A stretch of DNA of 64,000 nucleotides, taken from positions 76,140,400 to 76,204,399 of the forward strand of contig OY829328.1 in the NCBI GenBank assembly GCA_963691655.1. The letters are read 5' to 3'. Positions within the stretch are counted from its first letter, which is position 1. Every line of letters begins with the position of its first letter. Origin of the DNA: Toxonevra muliebris. Taxonomy: Eukaryota > Arthropoda > Insecta > Diptera > Pallopteridae. Positions 34,367 to 46,560 of the stretch are shown here, in pieces. The position numbers and the translations under genes are program-made. The notes under the pieces are model-generated. The model ran no database searches. It was not told the origin of the DNA and saw only the letters and a program-made list of their open reading frames with translations.

Positions 34367-37300
34367 ATGTCGAAGATACAAAAAACAACGCAATTGAAAA
34401 TTGTAAGAATTACTAAAAAAAAAAAAAAACATTTGGAGAGCACAAAGAACATTAAATTTCCGTACACTTTGAGTATCGCACAAGGAAATTCCAACCCATT
34501 TTACAATTTTTTTTTCCACACTTGACCAATTTTTGCACGCATGTAAATTTTAGTGACGTAGTCCACCCACACGTTGACACTGAATTTGCACGTTTAATAA
34601 GAATTTGCAATTGTTTTAAACAAAGACTTTTTTTTTTAAATTCCGCTATTGCTTAAATTATTGTTTTTTTTTTTTCTAATATTGTATTAATGCATTATTA
34701 ATTTGTGAACTTACAATTTATTTCGCGTGTTTTACTTCCGCACTGTTTTCGTTTACAATTATGTATTTTTTATTATTTAATTTAGGTCAATGTTGCGTTG
34801 TCACAGCAAAAAATAGCGTAAATCTAATGAAAATAAACACAATTTAATACTATTCAAAGCCAGAGACGTGCACCTCTTGTTCCTACAGATACATTTTCGT
34901 TTATGATTTGCTCTTGCTGAATAAAGATTAAATTAACGCGCACTAAAGTGTAGAAGAGTGTGAGAGAAAGCAAGAGAAGGTAAGAGAGGGTGAAAAAAAG
35001 AGAGCAAAAGCTTTGATCAAACGCAAACAGGTTATATTCTAAAGTGGTTGATCAGTTTAAAATCGTCTTCCTCCACTCAGAAGATTTCCAATGTTTTTAT
35101 TGAAAATATATTAGGAAAAACGTTTGTTTGTTTGTTTGTTAGGCGCCGTTATTATGCACTTATATTTGTTTTTAGCAAGCCGCCGCTGCCGACAATAATA
35201 GTAGGTTCACAAGGGCTCGTTGAAACGTTGCCTAGCTAAACCAAATCTCATGATCCAAAAATGAAATTTTAATGAAAAATTAAACATAGGTTCGATTGAA
35301 GTCTCACTCACTAGTATTGAGGAACCTATCAGCTAAGCCCTCTTTTCCACACGGCAAGTTCCCAATTCTCTTTTAGACTTGCCACTAGCTTTTCCACACA
35401 CAAAGATTTCTTGGGCAATTCTACTTTTACTTTATCTAACAATCGTGTTGAGAGAAACTTTTTGTTAAGAGTTTATTGAGTAAAAATAAATATAAGAAAA
35501 CTCAAATCAGCTTGTTGAGAAGAAAATGAAATTTCGCTTGAAAAATGTTTCTCTTTTCCAACAAGAAGCCAAAATCAATACGCAGCCAACTTAAATAGAC
35601 AAATGAGAATAACAAGAAATACCAAAGATCGAACAGCGCAAAAGAAAACTTGCCGGTATGAGCAAGTCTATATCCGTCCTTTATCGTCTTTCCTCTCTTG
35701 TCCACAAACTCGATTTGACGACAAGAAAACTTGCCGTGTGGTGAAAAAACGTAAACAGAGAAATTTATTTAATTTATTTATTTACTGCTTCAATTGAAAT
35801 GATGTTAATGGAGGCGACATTAATAGAAGCAATAACTTTCTCAAAAACTCTATATAAATAGTTTCTGAGGAAGTAAGAATATCATTTAGCACAAAATTTT
35901 AATACCTTAAGTTACAGTGAGTAAGCCAGTATGTAAAAAACACATATTTGGCATGGTTTTTCTATGTGAATGAGATAAATAAATCAACCTAGAGGCGAAA
36001 TTCCCAGATGTGATATAGCTTTTAGAGACCAAATGTACTGGATAGAGCTCGATGGCGGGGTCATGACACCCTGAATACTTGGCGTGCTGGGTGTACAATA
36101 CACCGCGCATATCGTGTTCGGTGTGAGAGTGAGTGAAGGCTCTCTATGTTCTGTGCAACAACAATTTCATGGTGTTCGCCGAGCATACTCCCAATACAAC
36201 CACAACCTTACTTAGCTCAAATTTCTCTTCCTTTGCAAAGGAGATTCCCTTGTTTATGTTTCAAGAATGTATTTAGGCGTAATGTACAATTTTTTACTTG
36301 CGCTTATTTGGCGAAAAGGAGGATTTTTAAAGGAGTGCCGAAAATAACTGCAAAGTTTAAACAATTGTCGCACCACAAAAAAGTCGAAACTTGGGGATCA
36401 GAGTGTGTCATAACGTCAAAAAACCTGAAAAATTGTATGCTTACATTAGACTGATCCAGGAGAACACCCGTTTGAAGGGACAAAAGAATTAAAAAGACTA
36501 TAGAAGACAAATTAGGGATTAGATTAAAAAATTTATTCAAAAGTGCAATCACAAAAAGGACTGAGCTGAAGATCTATTACAACTTGAATATAAGTGTCGA
36601 GACCTTACACAGAAGGCGACGAGAGTTCGATTTGTACAGGATGCAATCAGCCAAAAAGCCGTAATTGACGAAATGGATGGAAACAAATCGCCTGACATGG
36701 ACCTAAAATTACAGCAATTGGATTCTGAAAGAGCGGAGAAATGTTATATGATCGGACAAGTGGAATTCAATTTGCTATGCCAAGATAATTTTTGGTACGT
36801 GTGTAGCTCAGATGTGGAGCGATGCAAGGTTAACTGTGTTGTGAAAATAGTAAATTTTCCACTAAATCAGATGGTTTGGATGTGTTTCTCCTACTATAAA
36901 CGGGGTCCCTTATACCATATTGAAAGAACCGTGAACTCCCAAAAGTATGGGCGAAATAATATTTCGCACATGTCATCGTACAAAATTGGTAAGTTTTAGT
37001 TAGTAATTAATGCTTAATGTTTGATAACTTTGTAAAAAAGTAAAAAAGTTTGATTATTAATTGTTATTTGTTTGCAGATTCAATATGTTTTCGATGGTAT
37101 TAGAATTTAGCGGCTGGAATGATCAGGTATCTCGTCGGGTTTAAGTCCGATAGAGCACCTCTGGCATATTATGAAATGGAAAGTTGCTCAAAAATAAGCT
37201 AAAGAGTAAAAAAATCCCTTGTTGAAGTTCTTGCCGAAGTGCTTATCGACTCCATGTCGTCCAGGATAACGATTTTCATGACCGCCAGTGTAGGCATGCA

Positions 37301-40300
37301 ACTCAAATTGTTAAAAATAAATTTTTGAAAGCTCTTATTCAATGTAATAAAATTCAATTAGAACCTCGGAGAATGGAAATAGAGTAAATCTAAGTAAAAC
37401 TGTATTTAAACACATTTTATGGAACGAGAAATTATTTATTAACTACACTCATATTGCACTTATTTAGCTTTTGATTTTCATTACAGATACACAACTTTTT
37501 GTCAATATAAATACACAATTAAATTTAATTAATCACACTCTCAAGAAGCACTTCACCACCCCTTTAAGTAAACTACTTATTGTATTACTTAAATAAATAC
37601 ATAATAAATTAACTTAAATCTATTTGCAGAAACCAAAAGTATCGACCACAACCACTTCAACAAAAACAACAAATGGACTCTCCAGAACGAATTCACAAAT
37701 TAAATCAACGACCTTAGCAAGTAAGGCTGTAGAAGAAATCGATAAAATTAAAAGTAAAAATGAAGGAATTACTACTGGAGTAAAATCCAAAACTAACATT
37801 GCTAAGACTCAATCATCGATAGGAAGCAAGACAGTGGGTGGATCTACAATCAAAGCTAACACAAGCTCCATAGTCAAAACCAACACTGGCGCCACAATCA
37901 AAGCTAAAGCTGGATCTACGGTCAAAGCTAACGTTAGTTCCACGATTAAAGCTAACGTTAACTCCACAGTCAAATCGCACACTGGGTCCACGACCAAAGC
38001 TAACACTGTCCCAATAAAGAAAATACTACCACCAGCACGTAATGCCACCACCACTACTACTAATAAACCAACCGATAAAACCCAACCCGTGCGTGCCAAA
38101 CATAGTGCTGCCATTGTAGAAGCGGTAAAGAAAAATGCCAGCATTGTGAGCAGTAGCGTAAAAAAAGCCCAACAAATTAAGCCAAATGCTGTTTTAGATA
38201 CATTTCATAATGTTACTGTAGCCTCACCACCTCCTGTACGAAAAAAAGAAACAAAAACTATAGAAAAGAAAGAGACAAGACGACAACAAGATACACTTGA
38301 ACGTCCTGTACGTACAGGTACGGGAACACTGGAACCCGAAGATATAATTGTGCTTAGAAGTGAATCGGCTAAAAAACGTAGTGAACGGCAAATATTAGAT
38401 GATGAAACTGAAAAACAGAAATTGTCGGGAATGCTTAAGAACCCCGTTGCTTTTGAAGTAAATTTTGAACAACCAGAAAAAAGATCTGCCTCAAAGAACA
38501 GAGATCGTTCTAAATCTCGTGGTAGAAATGAAGAAAAAGGCAATGCAACTACTACAGAAGATGTACAGTCGAATTATTCAGATGATTTCGAGTCGTATGA
38601 ATCAGATTTTGAAACAGGTTCAGGGACTAGTCAAAACGACTCAACGACTGAAACTGAGGAATCAAATGATGATAGTGGTGATGATAGATCGAAAGACATT
38701 AGTTCCTCCTCTGAAGCAGAGAGCACTTCTGCTGCTGATAATCATGGCGATATTAACCATGCTGATGAAAGCGAAGAAGAATCAGAATTAACGCAATATC
38801 CCGTCACAGTGATTCAAAGAGATAAAGAGCGTGAACGTAAACTTGATTCGGGACATTATGAAATGAATTTGCGCATGCAAGGAAAACTGTTGGAGTTTTC
38901 GGTACAGTCAAACCAACAACAACAATTTGACAGCTTGGATACCTTTAGTGCGACTACATCAGATCAACTGGACTCAGGTATAAGCAGCTACGGAAATACC
39001 ACGACACAGGCTGCTGCTGATCTTGTTAAAACCAAAGGCGAAGTTTTCTATGGTGGTTATGTTGACTTCAACACGCGTCCAATTGACAGTAAACGCGGTA
39101 AAGAACTTATGTCCAAAATTCAGTTTGATACTTTAACATACTCGCTATTCGAAATGAAGCCGATAAGTTATGATATATACATGCAAACCTATGGTAAACT
39201 CAATACCACGCAATCCTCAACACAAACGCATGAGAATCGCATGTCAATCGACTGTCAAACCGATGAATGTGATGTACGTTCAATGTGGACGCAACATCCA
39301 CCACAATATGATTTGCAAACAGTGCAGAAATTGGAAAATGGTTTAATTGGTGGGTCAACTGTGCAAAACTGTTGCGGAGAGCTCGCTCAGACGAATATGT
39401 ATGCGACCGTTACAAAACCAACTGATGAATATGAAGCTAGTTTACAAGCATTGAATGCCTTTCGTCAAGACAACATCAGCCGCGCGTTAAATCAACACAT
39501 GAAACGTACACATAAACCCATTGATTTCGAAAGGCTTAATGCTTTTCTACAAACCTCTTCGTTGCTGATGTCGAATGTCTTAAATTCCGCTGCGAAGAAC
39601 TCAAACAATGTGCAAAAACACGATAATCTTGAAAGTACGGAGCTAGCAGCTATTAGCAGCGGGTACTTCAATCTAGGCACTCGCTTCTTAAATGCATTAC
39701 ATGTCATACGTATTTTTGCCAGTTCAAAATACAATCTAGTTGTAACAGTACACGAAAGCTTACCAGATGTCGATGTCTACCGTTCGGATTTCTCAAATCT
39801 CTTAATGGTATGGTCAACAAGTGAGAGCAGCAAGCCGATACGTTTACTTTCGACATGGAGCGAAGTTTGTCGGGCGGAAATCTGCAATGATTTTTCCGAT
39901 ATTATTGTATGTGGTTTACGTGATGGCAGCATTGCAATGTGGGATTTACGAGAAACCTATTCGTTTTGTTCGAAACTCGATGGATATCTAACCCATTTTG
40001 CGGCGACACAATCAATTGTACCAACATGGGGACAAAATGGGGGAGATAAGACTAATAATAAGATGTTGTTGACCGATATGGGAGCTGTAGTGGATGTAAA
40101 AAGTTTTCGCACACCACCAAAGACAATGGGTTTATCGAATGCGATGACGAGTTACAAATCCATACAGGTATGGTTCAGTAAATACAACTACGTGTATGTG
40201 CATACGTGAGTGATTCTAAAAGCTCGAATACATAAATAATGCAATTTATATCAATTGCATTCTGAAAAATAACTTACAATGACTTTATGAGTTGCCTTTA

Positions 40301-43300
40301 TTGTGTGTCTGTGATGGGCCGTTTAGTCCCTATTCTCTCCGCTTCTATTACTGCTATATTAAATAACTCTCAAATATTAATAACCAATGCTTCGGTTACT
40401 GGTTCGAAATCCTCTAAACAATCAGCAACATTCATACTAGAGGGGAAGAAAAACAATACACTTTGAAGGTATTTGTTGATGTTGAGGGAGCCTTAGACAA
40501 TGCTTCTTTTGATTCAATGTGCTTCGCGGCTAGAAGACGTGGTGTTGAAGAAGTCGTTTTATGATTGATTCATTTCATGGTAGCCAAGAGACTCCTCACG
40601 ACTGGAACTAGAGATAACACTAGTGTCACAGTGAAGATTGCGAAGGGATAACCCCAAGGGCGAGTTCCTTCTCCTCTTTTATGGTGCGTCGTTGTAGACT
40701 CTCTTCTAAGTGAAATGCAGCATCTTGGCGTTCACATCCAAGCTTACGCGGACGATGTGTGTACACTTGTGTAGGGATGCAGAAAGTCTTGGACATGATG
40801 GACCAAAGGTGCAGTGGGCATGGTCTCTCTATGAATTCGAATAGAAGTACTTTAGAACTCTTTACTCGGAAGTACAATCAGGAAGGACTTCAACTCTCGG
40901 TACTGAATGGAACTACCCTGCTTTTGCCTGCGGAAGTGAAGTACCTAGGGGTAATCCTAGATTCCAAACTTTCGTAGAAAACTCATGTCGAGTAAAAGGT
41001 ATCTCGTGCACTAAAGGTTTTCTGGCAGTGTCGTAGAACGCTGATATGAGTACCACTCCAGGTGATGCTCAAAATGTTTTGCTTGATTTGCTTTCCTTTG
41101 ATTTATATATTCAAAGGGACACAATGAAAGCGGTGTGTCGACTGAAGTCAAGCGGAGCTTGGCATGATGAAAATGATACGGTGCACAGACGAATTCACCG
41201 CCAGCTATCGGAGCTATGTACATTGTTTTCGATGCCGGTTGACAGTTTTGTGCCCCACATCAAATTCGGCTGGAAGTATGATGTGAAATATTTTGAGCGG
41301 AGCCAATGGAACAATCCGGAGGTCACCCTCAGGAGTTTCATACATATATTTTCAATACAGACAATTGGAACCGGTTTTGGTTGGTACCTGGACGAGGAGA
41401 ATAGGCGCTTCTTCGCTACAGGAGAAATCGTAACGGCCCTCCAAATAGAGATCTTTTCTTTTTTTAAAGTAGCTTGCTGGATAATCGGAAACGGTTGGAG
41501 AGGAAAATGTATAGAAATCTGCAGTGGCAGTCAGGCTGCACTAAAGGCGCTAGAAAACCCGCCCAATTTTTTGAAGATCGTCAGCGAATGTAAGGTGGAC
41601 TTAATGGTGTCGTGAGACTAAATAAATTATGCCATATATGGGTGCCAGCACACTTCGGCGTGCTTGGCAACGAAATAGCTGATGAATTGATAAGCCGCGC
41701 TCTGCGGTAAATTAAATGAGCCCGGAATCATCGGCGTCAGTTTGGCAGAAATTTTGTAGTGAATCAAAGAATTCATGAGTTATGCTCATAGAGGAAGATG
41801 GTCCAGTCTCAACTCCTGCAAAACTACGAAGTACTTTGTGAAGGAACCTAAAAAGAGAGTAGCAAACTTTCTTCTCCATCTGGGGAGAAAGGATCAGCGT
41901 ATCTTGGTGGGTTTGATCACAGGGCACATTACATGTGGCCAGCATATGACCAACATGGGCGTAATTGCAGATTCGGCATGTGCATCCTGGCTTGAGGAAG
42001 AAAGCGACACTAAAGATTCACTAATTTTCTTTGTTATTGTCCAGCCTTAGCAAGAGGAAGGAGAAACCTGCTGGGTATGTCTTACGGATGATATTCTCAG
42101 GTTTCTTAAAAAGAGCAAGAAGTTTGGTGGGGTGTAAAAATTATTCTTTCTTTTTCCTCTTATATTTTCTCTTCTCCTTTTCTTCTATCTAGACAAAGTA
42201 CAATGGTCTAAAAGATTGAGTGCTCAAATTTTAAATGCTTCGGTTCTTAGCACTGAAATAATTGGGTATCTCTACTGTGCTCAGACCGGGATATAGGTGT
42301 AAAAAACAGTTCTTTTGAAAGTTCTTTCATCTTACCCACTGTCTCGGTCTAGGCATTCTCCGCCCACTCTGCTTGACGCTTGGGTATTCACTTCTAATAA
42401 CTTCTATGAGTTGCGCTCCAGAGTTTGTATAAGTAGGCTAGGTCAAAATAATATAGAGTCGAAAACGAAGTTCAACCCCTGCTAAAAAAAAACTTGCTTG
42501 GGGTGGAGGGGGCTGGTATTAAGTAAATGCCGCTCACTTCATCTGCATCTACTATTGTTATGCTTATAGTCAAAGAAATCGTGGAGCCAGCAACAGCTGT
42601 TTCATTTGACGGATGAACCAAGGTGCTCGGGGAGGCTTGAATGCTCTAAGATGTCCTTTTTGCTCTCTCTCTTGTCTGTGTTTTGGGAAAACTTGCTTTA
42701 CGACATGTGGGCAAGTGTCCGATTCACCGCTTCTTCAGTTTCAAAAAACACTAAAGAGTCGGTTGATCCACGTTCGTACTATGTGAAAAAGGGTATAACT
42801 GCATTACCATAAAAAAAGGACCAAAACTTAAAAAAGAACAATACGATTTGGTTCTATGTTGTGTTCCTCGTAGCGATAAAAACAACCCTCGAGTGAGAGT
42901 TTTAATCCCAAACATGCATTTGATAATAAGGAGAAAAGTCTTGTATTTCGACGGACTTCGAGAACTTTTAGAACCAACACAGTCACATTTCTACTTTATG
43001 CCTATATTTTATTAATAATTTCCTTACAGTTTACTTCTCTCAATGATACTGGCATCTTAGCTGTTTGGACTCTTGTTGAAACTGCTGCTAGGCAATATGA
43101 TATTTCAACGAACCGCAACAACTCACACAAATCCAGAAACTCTCCTCGAAATCACAATTCAAAATTTGAATACAGCTCCCCGTGGGCTCGTGTTAAACTT
43201 ATACAAAGCGCAATATGTGATTTACGTGACTATCTGAATCGTGGCATTTTAAAAGCCCAAAGTCAATTCGATAAGACAAAGTCACATTTTCAAAAGAACA

Positions 43301-44154
43301 TCTACAGCGATGAGGTGCTGCGTGAACTCAATGAAACCCATTTAGACACACGACCGGGTCAAGGTCAAGGAATACAGGGTCTTCGTTTCACTAGTATCGA
43401 TACGGGATGTGAACGAATTTATGTTTGCACTAATCGTAATTTTATATTAGCATGTTCGAAAACGCTTAAAATGGAACGTTTTCGTAAGATTGCCATCAAT
43501 GAAAGTCGTTTTTTATTTCCCACTGCATTGCGCGTACTAACAAATGAAGATTTTCTTGCGGTCGGCTTATCCAATGGTTCAGTAATGATTGTGAATTGTA
43601 ATCAATATAAAGCATTAAGGCATTCAAAGGTTGGCGAGCACCATTTATTAAAGAATCCTACCACACCACAAGCAATCAAACTTCCGGATACACCTGATAT
43701 CTTTTTGGAAACTGGTAAATCGTGTGCCATACAAAATATTATACTCAATGAAAGGCGATCATTTGATAGTGATAGTAATTATATGGAAAACTACCCAGCT
43801 GCCGATGATACACGCCCAACAACTGCTGCTTTCATTGAAATGATCACAAATCAGAAACGACCATTTGAATTGCGTGTTTACGATCAACAACTATTGTTAA
43901 GCGGTTCCGTTTTGCGTAAACATCTGGTGCAGTCGCTGGAGTTGTCAAGTGATGGATGGCGTTTGTTTGCCTTGTCTAATGGTGAAGTGCGCACTTATGA
44001 TTTCTATTTGGATCGTGAAGTTGAGTGTCATGTCCGAGAAAGTGATAAAAGAAAGATTGTCGATATTGCAGTAGCTCGAACATCACATAATGAACAGCAT
44101 TTGCTAATATTAAATACAGATAATGATGTTCAAGTGCATCTTATTAAACAATAA
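34367..44154 (+). CDS. DYNC2I1: Dynein-2 intermediate chain 1 / WDR60 (three exons, 1232 aa)
   Basis: Subunit of the dynein-2 motor, which drives retrograde intraflagellar transport in cilia; in flies it is expected in sensory neurons and possibly testis. Exons: 34367-34402 (12 codons, MSKIQKTTQLKI), 37630-40167, 43030-44154; all junctions are phase 0 with GT..AG sites. The N-terminal third is basic, Ser/Thr-rich and disordered, with seven 8-residue repeats (residues 84-139, STxKANxx). An acidic stretch follows at about 327-400 with NYSDDFESYESDFE, a WDR60 hallmark. Then comes the conserved WDR60 block around KRGKELMSKIQFDTLTYSLF and QTDECDVRSMWTQHP, and WD40 repeats from about residue 690 (SNLLMVWSTSE, DIIVCGLRDGSIAMWDLRE, LNDTGILAVWTLVE). 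Exon 1 is inferred from phase, ATG and donor; exons 2 and 3 are solid. The stop codon lies within an AATAAA (44150-44155), and another AATAAA is at 44369. Human WDR60 is about 1066 aa; the excess is mostly in the tail. Confidence 0.88.
34403..35342. other. DYNC2I1 intron 1, first part
   Basis: A+T-rich, with a purine-rich GAGAGAAAGCAAGAGAAGG stretch near 34,960-35,005. No exon or gene seen. Confidence 0.4.
35343..35747. mobile_element. Inverted-repeat element in DYNC2I1 intron 1
   Basis: The left arm TTTTCCACACGGCAAGTT (35343-35360) is mirrored by AACTTGCCGTGTGGTGAAAA (35728-35747). The interior holds further CTTGCC and TTTTCCACAC motifs in both orientations, but no open frame of note. It probably is a MITE of about 405 bp. 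A target duplication was not found. Confidence 0.5.
35748..36329. other. DYNC2I1 intron 1, middle part
   Basis: No gene recognised. Confidence 0.35.
36330..37300 (+). pseudogene. Tc1-like transposase relic (in DYNC2I1 intron 1)
   Basis: Heavily decayed. An HTH-like part reads KTIEDKLGIRLKN then NISVETLHRRRREFDL (about 36,500-36,630). The catalytic core region reads VEFNLLCQDNFWYVCSSDVERC and MVWMCFSYYKRGPLYHIERTVN (about 36,760-36,935), where the first catalytic Asp (normally in SDE) is gone. The last block reads SSGLSPIEHLWHIMKWKVAQK (about 37,131-37,195), with the DD34E-type Glu in SPIEHLW. Frames change at least twice and stops are present. A GT..AG pair (about 36,991 to 37,078) looks like an intron but probably is chance. 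No inverted repeats were identified. Confidence 0.7.
37301..37629. other. DYNC2I1 intron 1, 3' end
   Basis: A+T-rich, ending in a good acceptor TATTTGCAG at 37621-37629. Nothing else seen. Confidence 0.5.
37843..38010 (+). repeat. Seven in-frame 24-bp repeats inside DYNC2I1
   Basis: Seven consecutive units encode 8 residues each with consensus S-T-(I/V)-K-A-N-x-(S/G): STIKANTS, SIVKTNTG, ATIKAKAG, STVKANVS, STIKANVN, STVKSHTG, STTKANTV. Unit length is constant at 24 nt with no frame slips, consistent with unequal exchange under coding constraint. It lies in the disordered basic tail. Confidence 0.85.
40440..42130 (+). pseudogene. RNase H-bearing non-LTR retrotransposon relic (in DYNC2I1 intron 2)
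   Basis: Same strand as the host gene. RT blocks are readable: VFVDVEGALDNASFDSM (about 40,470), PQGRVPSPLLW (40,650) and QAYADDVCTL (YADD intact, 40,738-40,770). Next come LSFDLYIQ (41,090) and RNase H (FGWYLDEENRRFF, GKCIEICSGSQAALKAL at about 41,500-41,560, WVPAHFGVLGNEIADELI). The tail reads RKDQRILVGLITGHITCGQHMTNMG and SACASWLEEES. Frames shift repeatedly and many stops are present. It closely resembles the fragment at 62,940-63,590 (shared GKCIxICS, RxRWSxLxSCxT and RKDQxLV), so both come from one family. Confidence 0.82.
42131..43029. other. DYNC2I1 intron 2, 3' part
   Basis: No gene or bounded repeat recognised; ends with acceptor TTCCTTACAG at 43020-43029. Confidence 0.45.
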
Positions 44155-44509
44155 ACATTTAACTATTGAAATTTTACATGTTATAATTTAAGAAATAACT
44201 TTTGAAAAATGCAAAGTTTACACGAAAAAAAACCATCATTTTAAAAGTCTTAATTTTGTTATTTTACTAATTACTTACATGCATACATATGTATTAAATA
44301 CATTATATATTTGATCCCTATTATATTTATTTGATATCGTTACAATTTAAATACTATTATATTTTGTTAATAAAAATAAATATACACTTACATTTACCTA
44401 CTTACTTACTGAATTTTATTAACTCATCAAAATACTCATACCCCGGGTTTTTCGAACTAGGAAGTCGATATGTATGGAGGGAAAGTTCACTTGAAGGCCG
44501 AAAGCATTT
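44155..44509. other. DYNC2I1 3' UTR and spacer
   Basis: Contains AATAAA at 44369-44374 plus A+T-rich sequence with TTACTTAC repeats near 44,396. No gene. Confidence 0.45.
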
Positions 44510-45340
44510 TTAATTTCATAACTTTAATCTTCATCGTTTTTAAAATTTTCAACATAATTGCCATTATTTTCTATACATTTTTGAAGCCGGTAGATTCACT
44601 TCAAAAAACAGTGGGTTTTTTTTAGGCAAATGGGTTTTTTTTAGGTTAAAATTAGCTAAAATTTTGAATAACAGCTTAAGTTTTTTCTCTGGTGAAATAA
44701 ATAGTCATAACTTTTGCCGCTGACTTCTGCTGCTTGGATTTAATATGTGGATTAGCACCTTCTTGGCTCCATACCATCGACTGTTGCTTGGTTTTTGGAT
44801 CGTACTTGAAGAACCAAGCTTTATCATCAGTTAAAACTTGATTGAATTGTTGCTAGAGTCTCCATTTTTAAATTTTTTAAGAAAATATTGGGCAAAACGC
44901 ACATGCGCCTCTTTTTAAGCATCAGCTAAAATTTGGTGATTTCTTCGTGTATCCAAGATGATCACTAAATATTCGCGATACAAACATTGCATTCACTCCA
45001 ATTTCTCAGCAATCATTTCCTGGGTCAATCTTGGATTTTCCGCGTACTTCCACACAGCCACCCTTACGCCATCAGTCGAAGATTTTGGGCGAACTTTACT
45101 ACATATGGTATATTCGTTCTCTACAGAAAAATTTCCAGTCTGAAATTTTCGAAACCACTTCGAAACGGTCACAAGCGATATTTCCACAGGTTTGAGGTTA
45201 CGCCGAAAATTCTACAATGAATGGTAAACCGAATCTCTTGTTGTGGTGGCGGTTGAAATTTCTACCGACTCTTTCTCAGTAGCTTTGGCGTTTTCTTGTC
45301 TCCATATTAATACTATGCCAAATCATTTGACACTTTTTGT
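44510..45340 (-). pseudogene. Mariner transposase relic with internal deletion
   Basis: Minus strand. The N-terminal HTH region is readable from 45187 (VSKWFRKFQTGNFSVENEY, RPKSSTDGVRVAVWKYAENP, LTQEMIAEKL). The core follows with TDDKAWFFKYDPKTKQQSMVW (about 44,780-44,850), where the first catalytic Asp sits in TDD, then KSAAKVMTI. The segment with the HDN and SPDLAPSD motifs is absent. The sequence jumps to the extreme C-terminus RLQKCIENNGNYVENF (about 44,540-44,590). It is an internally deleted mariner of the SETMAR-like type, with stops besides. Confidence 0.75.
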
Positions 45341-46102
45341 GATTTGCCAAAAATTTATTCAGTGTTGCCAACTAAGCGAGCTTTTGTTAACCCTCTTGTA
45401 CATATTTATGTGAAGACCATAGCAAAGATAGATCGCAGTAGAATAATTGAAATAAAACAAAACAGGGCCAAAATCAATATGCACTTCAGGTCTTTTTAAT
45501 CAAATCTGAATTCAGTAGAATATTCAAGCTGGTCTTAAATCACTAAAAGATTCAAGTCATTCGTAATCAAACTATCAAATTTACAGCATAATGGTATGGC
45601 TAATATTCAGATGTGATTTCACATGAAGATCTAAACTGTGTTGGCATTTGGATTAATATATTTGTATGAAAAAGGATCAACAGTCAAAGAACTTTTTTTT
45701 ATAATTTTAAAAATTTTTGATGATTTTTCTTTAAAAGTTACCGTGTATCGATTGTTATCATAATTGAAATACTTCAAAATTAATATCAAAAGTCACTAAT
45801 GAGTTGTTCTGGCGCCCAGGTAAGCTCGTAACTCTCTCAGGTAGAAACCATTCAGCACTACCGGAGTTTGTAACTTTTACTTAAAATTATAGTCAACAAG
45901 AGAAAAAATATACTGATCTAGAAAGTAAAAATGAAGGATCTTCGGAAACTTCCAAAACCGCTTAAATCTTATTTAAATTCCAGCTGTTAAACCTTCAATA
46001 GGTACTGGTAAGAGTAAATCAAGAGCCTCTAACAATCGAAGGTCTCGGATTTATGTTTGGGGATGGCTAATTGCCTAGTAACTTGGTCAAAAGACCAAGA
46101 TC
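45341..46102. other. Gene-free spacer
   Basis: Nothing recognised. Confidence 0.35.
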
Positions 46103-46560
46103 AGCGTAACGAATTCAGACCAAAACTCAGATCTAATTCGGCTAAATAATCAGATCTAAATTTAAACCACAAGGGGAACAAATTTAGATCAAAATTCAGT
46201 CTAAAACTTAGACCAAATTCAGAGCAAAACTCAGACTTAGGGTCATTTTCTTAATGTCCGGTTAAGCAGAACTAACTATTACTGCTAACCATCGGTTAAA
46301 GTTCGGATTAGTGCTTAACCGGACATTGAGAAAACGGCCCTTAATGGAGATAAAAACTCTGACCAAATTCAGACAAAAAATTAGAACGAAATTCAAGCAC
46401 AATTCGGGAGCCCAAACTAAAACCAAAATTGAGAGCAAATTCAGACCAAACTCAGATCATAAGCACATAAATTTCAGCTCAAAAGTCAGAAAAATAGTCA
46501 AACCATAATTCAGACCAAAATTCAGTTCAAATCTCAGATTTAAAATAAGTTTAAACACAA
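46103..46560. repeat. CAGACCAAAATT tandem array, locus 2
   Basis: Same short-unit minisatellite as at 23625-24440 (AATTCAGACCAAAACTCAGA-type units), interrupted by the MITE at 46240-46340. The two loci are 22 kb apart in the same orientation. Confidence 0.7.
46237..46343. mobile_element. Harbinger/Tourist-like mini-MITE with TTA duplication
   Basis: Element 46240-46340 (101 bp) flanked by TTA on both sides. The ends read GGGTCATTTTCTTAATGTCC (left) and GGGCCGTTTTCTCAATGTCC (inward from right), continuing GGTTAAGC, so about 28 bp per arm. A TTA 3-bp duplication with GGGxCxTTTTC ends fits PIF/Harbinger MITEs. It sits inside the CAGACC array. Confidence 0.82.

Noticed and set aside
36991..37078. 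GT..AG intron-like interval inside the Tc1 relic
   Set aside because: The surrounding frame is already broken and splicing would not repair it.
37809..38144. 111-codon hydrophobic minus-strand frame
   Set aside because: Antisense shadow of the STxKANxx repeat of DYNC2I1; the hydrophobic look comes from the complement of Lys/Thr codons.
38205..38543. 112-codon minus-strand frame over DYNC2I1
   Set aside because: Shadow of the real exon; no independent evidence.
41046..41615. 189-codon frame as a host gene in DYNC2I1 intron 2
   Set aside because: It contains RNase H and RT-end motifs of a non-LTR element and is one frame of the relic at 40440-42130.
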